NCBI RefSeq assembly: GCF_018129025.1
Contig: NZ_JAAEDI010000002.1
Span: forward strand, 124,001-188,000
DNA length: 64,000 nucleotides
Source of the DNA: Neoroseomonas terrae
GTDB taxonomy: Bacteria > Pseudomonadota > Alphaproteobacteria > Acetobacterales > Acetobacteraceae
Direction: 5' to 3'
Shown: positions 56,222 through 64,000 of the stretch, in pieces
Layout: each line of letters begins with the position of its first letter
How positions within the stretch are numbered: the stretch's first letter is position 1
Made by a program: the position numbers and the translations under genes
Notes under the pieces: generated by a model
Databases searched by the model: none
What the model was told of the DNA's origin: nothing
The model's input: the letters and a program-made list of their open reading frames with translations, nothing else

Positions 56222-57817
56222 ATGAGGCATAATTCGGGGCGGGGTGTGGCCGTCACCACGACCGTCGCCGCAGCCTTCGCGCTGCTGGCCAGCCATGCGT
56301 CGGCCCAGACGGCGACGATGGCCGTCGGCGCGCCGGTCACGTCGCTCGACCCGCATTACCATCAGCTGTCGCCGAACAACGCGGTCGCGGACACGATCTT
56401 CGAGCGTCTGGTGAATACCGATGAGCGCGCGCGGATGGTGCCGGGCCTCGCCACGGAATGGCGCGTCGTCGAGCCGACCGTGTGGGAGTTCAAGCTGCGG
56501 CCGAATGTGCGGTTCCACAACGGCAACGCCTTCACGGCGGAGGATGTGGCCTTCACCCTGGCCCGCCTGCCGAATGTGCCGAACAGCCCGTCCTCCTTCG
56601 CGGCGTATTCCCGCCCGATCTCGCGCGTCGAGATCGTCGATCCGCTGACCATCCGTTTCCATACGCCGGAGCCGTATCCGCTGCTGCCGCTGGACATGAC
56701 CAATGTCCGCATCATCGACAAGGAAACGGCCGAGCACGCGACGACCGACGACTTCAACGCGCTGCGCGCGGCGGTCGGCACCGGTTCCTATCGCGCCGTT
56801 GTCCATCGCAATGGCGATCGCATCGAATTCGAGCGCTTCAACGAATACTGGGGCGAGCGCGCGCCGTTCCAGCGCGTGAACTACCGCATGATCACCAATG
56901 ACGCGGCACGCACCGCGGCGCTGCTGGCCGGCGATGTGGACCTGATCGACCAGGTGCCGACCTCGGACCTGGCCAATCTGCGCCGCAACAACAACGTGCG
57001 TCTGTCCGAGACGGTGGGTCTGCGGCTGGTCTTCCTCGGCCTCGACTTCCTGCGGCCGGGGAATGAGAACTCGCCCTTCGTCACCGACAATGACGGCAAG
57101 CCGCTCGGACGGAATCCGCTGCAGGACGTGCGGGTGCGCCGGGCGTTGTCCATGGCGATCGACCGCCGCGCCATCGTCGAGCGCATCATGGAAGGCGCGG
57201 CGGTGCCGGCCAACCAGTTCCTGCCGGAGGGCGTGTTCGGCTACGTCGCCAACCTGGCGGCGGCGAGCTACGATCCGGACGGCGCGAAGCGGCTGCTCGC
57301 CGAGGCCGGGTATCCAAATGGCTTCCGCATCCAGCTGAATGGGCCGAACGACCGCTACATCAACGATTCGCGCATCATCCAGGCGATCGGCCAGATGTGG
57401 ACGCGCATCGGCGTCCGCACGACGGTCGAGGCGCAACCCTGGGCGACCTTCGTCGGCCGCGCCGGCCGCCAGGAATACTCGGCCTTCCTGATCGGCTGGG
57501 GGTCGAACCCGGACGGATCGCACCCGCTGCGCAACATCCTCGCCACCGTGAACCGCGATCGCGGCTGGGGCTCCTCCAACCGCGGGCGCTACTCCAACCC
57601 GCAGGTGGATGCGCTGCTGCTGCAATCGCTGGGCGAGATGGACGAGGCGAAGCGCGAGCAGCAGGTGATCGAAGGCATGCGGATCGCCATGACCGATGTC
57701 GGCGTCATCCCGCTGCACATCCAGACCAACATCTGGGCGGTGCGCCGCGGCTTCGAGTTCACTGCCCGCAACGACGAGCTGACGCGGGCGCAGGACCTGC
57801 GTCCGGCCGCACGCTGA
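56222..57817 (+). CDS. ABC transporter substrate-binding protein, family 5, operon-linked
   Basis: A 531-aa receptor, first gene of the dpp-like operon. The start at 56222 (MRHNSGRGVAVTTTVAAAFALLAS) gives a standard signal peptide ending in ASAQT; earlier methionines add an unlikely leader. Parallel motifs to the divergent paralogue: VGAPVTSLDPHYHQLSPNN, EPTVWEFKLRPNVRFHNGNAFTAEDVAF, LLAGDVDLIDQVPTSD and RRALSMAIDRRAIVERIMEG. The lobes differ in ligand-contacting stretches. It is separated by 23 bases from dppB. Confidence 0.92.
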   Translation: MRHNSGRGVAVTTTVAAAFALLASHASAQTATMAVGAPVTSLDPHYHQLSPNNAVADTIFERLVNTDERARMVPGLATEWRVVEPTVWEFKLRPNVRFHNGNAFTAEDVAFTLARLPNVPNSPSSFAAYSRPISRVEIVDPLTIRFHTPEPYPLLPLDMTNVRIIDKETAEHATTDDFNALRAAVGTGSYRAVVHRNGDRIEFERFNEYWGERAPFQRVNYRMITNDAARTAALLAGDVDLIDQVPTSDLANLRRNNNVRLSETVGLRLVFLGLDFLRPGNENSPFVTDNDGKPLGRNPLQDVRVRRALSMAIDRRAIVERIMEGAAVPANQFLPEGVFGYVANLAAASYDPDGAKRLLAEAGYPNGFRIQLNGPNDRYINDSRIIQAIGQMWTRIGVRTTVEAQPWATFVGRAGRQEYSAFLIGWGSNPDGSHPLRNILATVNRDRGWGSSNRGRYSNPQVDALLLQSLGEMDEAKREQQVIEGMRIAMTDVGVIPLHIQTNIWAVRRGFEFTARNDELTRAQDLRPAAR

Positions 57818-57840
57818 CCTGATTAGAGAGGGCGCCGCCC

Positions 57841-58845
57841 ATGACCGTTTACCTTGTGCGGCGCCTGATACAGGCTCTGTTCGTCGTCCTGGCGATGTCG
57901 GTGATCGTCTTCGTCGGGGTCTATGCCATCGGCGACCCCGTCGAGATCCTGATCAGCCCGGATGCCGACCAGATCGAGCGCGAGCGCGCCGTGCGGGCGC
58001 TCGGCCTCGACCTGCCGCTGTGGCAGCAATACCTGGTCTTCCTGACCAATGCGGTGCAGGGCGATCTCGGTCGGTCCTTCGTGTTCAACGAACCGGCGCT
58101 GAAGCTGATCCTGCAGCGCATGCCGGCGACGCTGGAACTCGCCTTTGGCGCGATGTTCCTGTCGATCATCATCGGCCTGCCGCTGGGACTGTATGCGGGC
58201 CTGCGGCCGAACTCGCCTGCGTCCAAGACGATCATGGCGGGGTCGATCCTCGGCTTCTCGCTGCCGACCTTCTGGGTCGGGCTGATGCTGATCATGGTGT
58301 TCGCCGTGCAGCTCGGCTGGCTACCCTCCACGGGCCGCGGGGAGACATGCTCGGTCCTTGGCTTCGTCGGGCTGACCTCGTGCAGCTCCGGCACGCAATG
58401 GTCGTTCCTGACGCTGAACGGCCTGTCGCACATGGCGATGCCGGCCCTGAACCTCGCGCTGTTCAAGATCAGCCTCGTCATCCGCCTGACCCGCGCGGGC
58501 GTGCGCGAGACGATGCTGATGGACTACGTGAAGTTCGCGCGGGCCAAGGGGCTTTCGCCGTCCCGCGTTACCTTCGTGCACGTCTTCAAGAACATCCTGA
58601 TCCCGGTCGTCACTGTCGTCGGGCTTGAGCTCGGTTCGACCATCGCCTTCTCGGTGGTGACGGAAAGCGTCTTCGCCTGGCCGGGCATGGGCAAGCTGAT
58701 CATCGACAGCATCAACGTGCTCGACCGGCCCGTGATCGTCGCCTACCTGATGATCATCGTGCTGCTGTTCATCACCATCAACCTCGTGGTCGACCTCACC
58801 TATTCGATGCTCGATCCCCGCGTCAGGCTGGAGAGCAAGGCATGA
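57841..58845 (+). CDS. ABC transporter permease, DppB/OppB type
   Basis: A 334-aa inner-membrane subunit with six helices. It begins with MTVYLVRRLIQALFVVLAMSVIVFVG, typical of DppB, and contains the EAA loop RETMLMDYVKFARAKGLSPSR. A GAGAGGG ribosome site lies about eight bases upstream. The stop overlaps the next gene as ATGA. Together with the DppC-like subunit it forms the translocation path. An insertion of about 25 residues with two cysteines (GETCSVLGFVGLTSCSSG) in a periplasmic loop is noticeable. Confidence 0.93.
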   Translation: MTVYLVRRLIQALFVVLAMSVIVFVGVYAIGDPVEILISPDADQIERERAVRALGLDLPLWQQYLVFLTNAVQGDLGRSFVFNEPALKLILQRMPATLELAFGAMFLSIIIGLPLGLYAGLRPNSPASKTIMAGSILGFSLPTFWVGLMLIMVFAVQLGWLPSTGRGETCSVLGFVGLTSCSSGTQWSFLTLNGLSHMAMPALNLALFKISLVIRLTRAGVRETMLMDYVKFARAKGLSPSRVTFVHVFKNILIPVVTVVGLELGSTIAFSVVTESVFAWPGMGKLIIDSINVLDRPVIVAYLMIIVLLFITINLVVDLTYSMLDPRVRLESKA

Positions 58846-59771
58846 GCCAGGCCGCCATCGGCGGGGCTGCCACCCCGGCTGCCCCGCGCAAGGACAAGGT
58901 GGAGACGCCGTTCCGGCGCTTCGTGTCCGAATTCGCCGAATCCAAAGTGGCGATGTTCGGGCTGATCGTCTTCTCGATCATCGCCCTGATCGCGATCCTC
59001 GCACCCTGGATCGCGCCGCAGAACCCGTACGACCTCGCTCAGCTCGACATCATGGACGGGCGGATGGAGCCGGGCACTGTGGGAGGTGCGGGCTTCACCT
59101 ACTGGCTCGGCACGGATGACCAGGGGCGCGACATGCTCTCGGGCATCATGTACGGGCTCCGCATCTCGCTGACTGTCGGTGCCGGCTCTGCGCTGATCGC
59201 CTGCCTGGTCGGGGCGTCGCTCGGGCTGCTCGCGGCCTATGCCGGCGGGCGGACCGATTCCGCGATCATGCGCCTGGTGGACCTGCAGCTGTCCTTCCCG
59301 TCGATCCTCGTCGCGCTGATGATCCTTGCCTTCCTGGGCAAGGGCGTGATGAACGTCGTCATCGCGCTCGTCATCGTGGAATGGGCGTACTACGCACGCA
59401 CCGTGCGCGGCACGGCGCTGGTGGAACGCCGGCGCGAGTACATCGAGGCGGCGCAGTGCCTCGCCCTGCCGACGCATCGCATCATGTTCCGGCACCTGCT
59501 GCCGAACTGCCTGCCGCCGCTGATCGTCATCGCGACGATGCAGGTGGCGCGCGCCATCGCGCTGGAAGCGACCCTGTCCTTCCTCGGCCTCGGCGTGCCG
59601 ATCACCGAGCCCTCGCTCGGCCTGCTGATCGCCAACGGCTACGAGTACATGCTCTCCGGCAAGTACTGGATCAGCTTCTACCCGGGCATCGCGCTGCTCA
59701 TCACCATCGTCTCGATCAACCTCGTCGGCGACCAGCTGCGCGACGTGTTGAATCCCCGACTGAAGAAGTAA
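58842..59771 (+). CDS. ABC transporter permease, DppC/OppC type
   Basis: A 309-aa inner-membrane subunit. A cytoplasmic N-terminal tail (MSQAAIGGAATPAAPRKDKV) precedes helix 1; the family motif GTDDQGRDMLSGIMYGLRISLTVG is clear and the EAA loop reads ERRREYIEAAQCLALPTHRIM. It overlaps dppB by four bases and is followed eight bases later by the first ATPase. Confidence 0.93.
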   Translation: MSQAAIGGAATPAAPRKDKVETPFRRFVSEFAESKVAMFGLIVFSIIALIAILAPWIAPQNPYDLAQLDIMDGRMEPGTVGGAGFTYWLGTDDQGRDMLSGIMYGLRISLTVGAGSALIACLVGASLGLLAAYAGGRTDSAIMRLVDLQLSFPSILVALMILAFLGKGVMNVVIALVIVEWAYYARTVRGTALVERRREYIEAAQCLALPTHRIMFRHLLPNCLPPLIVIATMQVARAIALEATLSFLGLGVPITEPSLGLLIANGYEYMLSGKYWISFYPGIALLITIVSINLVGDQLRDVLNPRLKK

Positions 59772-59779
59772 AGCAGGAC

Positions 59780-60792
<1,013 letters not shown>

Positions 60793-60796
<4 letters not shown>

Positions 60797-61830
60797 GCGA
60801 GAGCATGGCCGCTGCGCGCCGCGCCCTGGGTGACGGCGCCCCGATGGTGGAACTGCGGGGCATTTCCCGCCGGTTCGAGAAGAAGCTCGATTTCGCCGGG
60901 CGGCTGGCGAAGCGCCTTGGCGCCGGCGTCCGCGAAGAAACGGTACACGCCGTCGACAATGTCGATCTGACGATCCGCAAGGGTGAGGTGGTCGGCCTTG
61001 TCGGCGAATCCGGCTGCGGCAAGTCCACCCTCGGCCGCATGGTCGCTGGCATCCTGCCACCCTCGGACGGCAGCATCCTGCGCGATGGGACGGAACTGCT
61101 CGACCGCGATTCCGCCGCGGCGCGTGAACTCAAGCTGCGCACGCAGATGATTTTCCAGGACCCCTATGCGTCCCTGAATCCTCGCATGCGCGTCGTCGAC
61201 ATCGTCGGCGAGGCACCGCTGGTCCACGGCATCACCAGCCGCTCGGGCTTCGATGCCTACGTCGACGAACAGATGCGCCGGGCCGGACTCGATCCCGCCT
61301 TCAAGCGGCGCTACCCGCACCAGTTCTCGGGCGGGCAGCGGCAGCGCATCGGCATCGCCCGCGCGCTCGCGGTGAAGCCGGACTTCATCGTCTGCGACGA
61401 AGCCGTCGCCGCGCTCGACGTCTCGATCCAGGCGCAGATCCTGAACCTGTTCATCCGGCTGCGCTCGGAACTCGACCTGACCTACCTGTTCATCAGCCAC
61501 GATCTCGGCGTGGTGGAGCACATCTCCGACCGCGTGGTGATCATGTATCTCGGCCGGGTGGTCGAGGAAGCGTCGTCCGAGACGGTCTTCGCCAGTCCGA
61601 ACCATCCCTATACACAGTCGTTGCTCGCCTCTGTGCCGCGCATCGAAAGCCGCAAGCGCGCGTTCTCGGTGGTGAAGGGGGAGATCCCGTCGCCGCTCAA
61701 CCCACCGCCCGGATGCCATTTCCATCCTCGCTGCCCGCATGCGATGGAACGGTGCAAGGTGGAGAAGCCGGAGCTGAAGACTGTGGCGCCCGGCCAGCGC
61801 AGCGCGTGCCATCTGAACGACATGGCGTGA
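60793..61830 (+). CDS. ABC transporter ATP-binding protein, DppF/OppF type
   Basis: A 345-aa partner ATPase with Walker A GESGCGKST, Q-loop IFQDPYASLNPRM, signature FSGGQRQRIGIARAL, Walker B FIVCDEAVAALDV and FISHDLGVV. In Walker B it has CDEAVAALDV where most OppF proteins have CDEPVSALDV, so Pro is replaced by Ala after the catalytic Glu, a mild change. The C-terminal cysteine region (GCHFHPRCPHAMERC) is present. It ends the transport operon, with a tiny lipoprotein frame overlapping its stop. Confidence 0.93.
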
Positions 61831-61943
61831 CGCGGGCGCTTGCCCTGCTTGCCGTCCTGGTACTGGTGGCGGCGTGCGAGGGCCATGGTTCGCGGGGCGC
61901 CTATGTCGGCGGCGGCATCGGTGCCGCCGCGGGCGGGCGCTGA
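61827..61943 (+). CDS. Possible 38-aa small lipoprotein overlapping the dppF-like stop
   Basis: From a GTG that overlaps the dppF-like stop (GTGA), the frame encodes 38 residues: TRALALLAVLVLVAAC, a compact type II leader with lipobox LVAAC at Cys17, then EGHGSRGAYVGGGIGAAAGGR, a glycine-zipper-like tail. This resembles entericidin-like and glycine-zipper mini-lipoproteins. No separate ribosome site; it would rely on coupling. It ends directly against the convergent MFS stop. Length is short enough that chance must be considered. Confidence 0.45.
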   Translation: MTRALALLAVLVLVAACEGHGSRGAYVGGGIGAAAGGR

Positions 61944-63116
61944 TCAGCGGCGCGCCGCGACGATGAAGCCCGCGACCGACAACGCGCCCACCGCTGCCAG
62001 CAGCCACGGCACCGGCCCGTAGCTGCCGGCGCCCTCCCAGACCAGGGCGACGATCAGCGGCGCCGAGGTGCGCGGCAGGGTGGACACCGCCGTCAGCGCT
62101 CCGCTGATCGCGCCGTAATCCTCGCGCCCGAGGATGTCCGCCGTGCCCGCGGCGCGCACGATGCCCATCAGCCCGTCGCCGACCGACCACAGCAGCATGA
62201 ACAATGCGGCCATGGCGATGTTCGCGCCGCCGAGCGCCAGGGCGATCATGGCGAGCGGCACGAGCGCCGTCGCGAACACGCCGACGCGGCGCATCGTCAG
62301 CCCCTGCCGCGCGGCATACAGCAGCGCGCGGGCGGCGACCTGTGCCGGGCCCTGGGCGGCGGCGATCAGCAGCACCGTCGCTTCCGGCCAGCCGCGTTCG
62401 CGCAGCAGCGGGATGAGATGCGCGGCGAGGGCCGTCGCGATGAAGGCGTGGGCGGCGATGCACAGTGCCAGGCCAAGGAAGGCCGGATCCCGCAGCCGTC
62501 GCATCAGGCCGGCCGGCGGGCCGCTGCGGGCGTCCCCCGCGGGCGGCCGCGCGTCCCGCAGCATGCGCCAGGTCAGCCAGGCCGAGACGAGTTGCATCGC
62601 GGCCAGCGCCTGCAGCGCGCCGCGCCAGCCGAGGGCCTGCACGAGCAGTTCCGTCAGCGGCAGGAACACCGTCGCGGTGAAGCCCGTGATGAAGGTGATG
62701 GCGGTGATGATGCGCATCGGATCGCGCGCCTCCGCCACCACGACCGCCATGGCGGGGCCCCACAGGGCGGTCGCATGCACCACGCCGATCGCCAGCCACA
62801 CGACGACGTACGCGACGGGGTGATCGACCACGCTCCAGGCCACCAGCAGCAGGGCGCCGGCGAGGGCGCCGAGGGTCATCATGCCGCGCGCGCCGCGCGT
62901 ATCTAGCCAACGCCCGGCCGGCACGGCGAGCAGGCCGGCGACGAGCAGACCGCCGGTGAGGGCGCCATTGATCAGCACCCGCGACCAGCCGAGTTCGGCT
63001 TCCATTGGTGCGACCAGCAGCGGGAAGCAGAAGTAGAGCGTGCCCCAGCCGATGAACTGCGTGATCGCGGTGCCCCAGATCAGGGTGCGATCGGGGATGC
63101 CGGGCGGGGTCAGCAT
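61944..63116 (-). CDS. MFS transporter
   Basis: A 390-aa major facilitator protein with about twelve helices. Visible are a GRWLDTRGARGMM loop of the MFS A-motif type after helix 2, and a second-half equivalent AARALLYAARQGLTMRRVG. The N-terminus MLTPPGIPDRTLIWGTAITQFIGWGTLYF at 63116 fits the first helix; a longer open frame upstream has no membrane character. No ribosome site is clear at either. Substrate unknown. Converges with the dpp-like operon with no gap. Confidence 0.88.
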   Translation of the reverse strand: MLTPPGIPDRTLIWGTAITQFIGWGTLYFCFPLLVAPMEAELGWSRVLINGALTGGLLVAGLLAVPAGRWLDTRGARGMMTLGALAGALLLVAWSVVDHPVAYVVVWLAIGVVHATALWGPAMAVVVAEARDPMRIITAITFITGFTATVFLPLTELLVQALGWRGALQALAAMQLVSAWLTWRMLRDARPPAGDARSGPPAGLMRRLRDPAFLGLALCIAAHAFIATALAAHLIPLLRERGWPEATVLLIAAAQGPAQVAARALLYAARQGLTMRRVGVFATALVPLAMIALALGGANIAMAALFMLLWSVGDGLMGIVRAAGTADILGREDYGAISGALTAVSTLPRTSAPLIVALVWEGAGSYGPVPWLLAAVGALSVAGFIVAARR

Positions 63117-63327
63117 GATGGGGAAGGCGCGCCGGAAGCGTGGGTTGCCTCCCGCCGGATCCGACGCCGCGGCGGGTGCCCTGCAACGTTGCCACGGCAC
63201 TGTGATCGGCCAGCGGGCCTTTCGGAACCGCAGTTCGGTGCTCGGCTTGGCAGGTGGCGCGTTGAGCAGGACGGGCACCGGCAGCGCGGTTCCGCGCCCG
63301 CCACGGCCCGCTCAACGTATCGCCCTT
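63117..63327. other. Non-coding space upstream of the MFS gene
   Basis: No gene recognised. Expected to hold the MFS promoter, which cannot be placed by eye, before the two-hairpin element H. Confidence 0.35.
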
Positions 63328-63385
63328 CAAAGGCCCGGGTGCCTTTGGGGACGGGGGGGTTACGGAGGGGCAGCGCCCTTCTCCG
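63328..63385 (-). repeat. Two-hairpin dispersed element, copy H (inverted orientation)
   Basis: Plus-strand reading: CAAAGGC-CCGGGT-GCCTTTG (seven pairs), linker GGGACGGGGGGGTTA, then an imperfect CGGAGGGGC-AGC-GCCCTTCTCCG stem. Same order as copy D. It is downstream of the NAD kinase stop on the minus strand, so it may terminate that transcript. Confidence 0.6.
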
Positions 63386-63402
63386 GCGCGCCACGCGCGT
63401 CC

Positions 63403-64000
63403 TCACACGGTGAACTGTTCCGCGATGATCCGTTCCGACAGCCCGTGGTCGGGGTCGAACAGCAGCGTCAGCGACACGTCCCGTGCCTCCCGGACCTCGA
63501 CACGGGACACGTCCCGCGCCTCCGTGTAGTCCGCGACCGCCGCAACGGGCCGCTTGTCGCGTTCCAGGATCTCGAAGACCACCTCGACGTCGGAGGGCAG
63601 CAGCGCGCCGCGCCAGCGCCGCGGGCGGAAGGCCGAGATCGGCGTCAGGGGCAGCAGGTTCGCGTTCAGCGGCACGATCGGCCCGTGGGCCGACAGGTTG
63701 TAGGCCGTGCTGCCCGCCGGTGTGCTGACCAGGACGCCGTCGCACATCAGCTCCGGCAGGCGTTCGCGGCCGTCGATCAGGATGCGGATCTTCGCCACCT
63801 GGCGGCTTTCGCGCAGCAGGGAGACCTCATTGATCGCCAGCGCTTCGACCGGTTCGCTGCCGTTGGAGATGGCGCGCATGCGCAGCGGGTGCAGCGTGGA
63901 GGCCTGCGCGGCGGCGATCCGGGCCGGCAGATCCTCCTCGGCATAGTCGTTCATCAGAAAGCCGACCGAGCCGCGATTCATGCCGTAGACTGGGGTGCCA
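63403..64000 (-). CDS. nadK: NAD kinase, N-terminus beyond the window
   Basis: The frame continues to the window edge, so about 199 C-terminal residues of NadK are visible. It phosphorylates NAD to NADP in the cytoplasm. Diagnostic segments are [17 protein letters not shown], where the Asn-Arg-Gly-Ser pattern is typical, NEVSLLRES and [22 protein letters not shown], the NAD-binding GGDGT-partner region. An apparent ATG at 63981 is internal. The C-terminus [11 protein letters not shown] is normal for alphaproteobacterial forms. Confidence 0.93.
   Translation of the reverse strand, partial: GTPVYGMNRGSVGFLMNDYAEEDLPARIAAAQASTLHPLRMRAISNGSEPVEALAINEVSLLRESRQVAKIRILIDGRERLPELMCDGVLVSTPAGSTAYNLSAHGPIVPLNANLLPLTPISAFRPRRWRGALLPSDVEVVFEILERDKRPVAAVADYTEARDVSRVEVREARDVSLTLLFDPDHGLSERIIAEQFTV

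Overview
The window is a GC-rich (roughly 70% by eye) bacterial chromosome segment, densely coded on both strands with many ATGA/TGATG start-stop overlaps. The gene content points to an alphaproteobacterium, most likely Acetobacteraceae of the Roseomonas type: tripartite tricarboxylate (Tct/Bug) receptors, a DUF3126 protein, an alphaproteobacterial RpoD/DnaG pair, a membrane H+-pyrophosphatase and many catabolic and ABC-transport genes. This placement is inferred from gene families, not from a marker phylogeny. No phage, plasmid, integrase, transposase or CRISPR array was seen.

Region 1 (1-12.6 kb) is catabolic. It holds a truncated 2-hydroxyacid dehydrogenase, an orphan TctC receptor, an iron-type alcohol dehydrogenase, a complete tctC-tctB-tctA importer, a GNAT protein and, across a long perfect palindrome, a five-gene plus-strand operon: Gfo/Idh dehydrogenase, xylose-isomerase-like TIM barrel, enolase-superfamily protein and two SMP-30 lactonases. 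This looks like a sugar-acid or polyol pathway whose substrate is not evident.

Region 2 (12.6-25.4 kb) is one long minus-strand run: four tandem paralogous ABC substrate-binding proteins, one fused two-domain permease, one ATPase, glycerol kinase, a Na/Pi-cotransporter-like protein, a split AtuA pair and a UdgX-type uracil-DNA glycosylase that retains only one cysteine.

Region 3 (25.5-42.4 kb) is mixed. It includes a divergent TIM-barrel gene, a quinone-oxidoreductase-like enzyme, a YgjP metallopeptidase, an EamA exporter, an overlapping YcgN/DHDPS/cupin operon, a SYLF protein, a histidine phosphatase, tRNA-Ile(CAU), an M20 peptidase, soluble and membrane pyrophosphatases, MgtC, and a DsbD plus redoxin pair.

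Region 4 (42.4-54.5 kb) is mostly housekeeping: dnaG-rpoD, DUF3126, Lrp, aat, a carboxymuconolactone decarboxylase-like gene with an ECF41 sigma factor, thiS-thiG, and aroQ-accB-accC. It ends with a guanidine-II (mini-ykkC) riboswitch in front of a sugE/gdx exporter.

Region 5 (54.5-64 kb) is a Dpp/Opp-type peptide ABC system with two divergent family-5 binding proteins, a tiny lipoprotein, an MFS transporter and the end of NAD kinase.

Scattered through the intergenic spaces is a family of two-hairpin elements: a GGAGGGGC/GCCCCTCC stem, a C-rich linker, and a second stem of changing sequence but preserved pairing. These elements, the guanidine riboswitch, the cysteine-poor UdgX and the four-receptor ABC cluster are the most unusual signals here.
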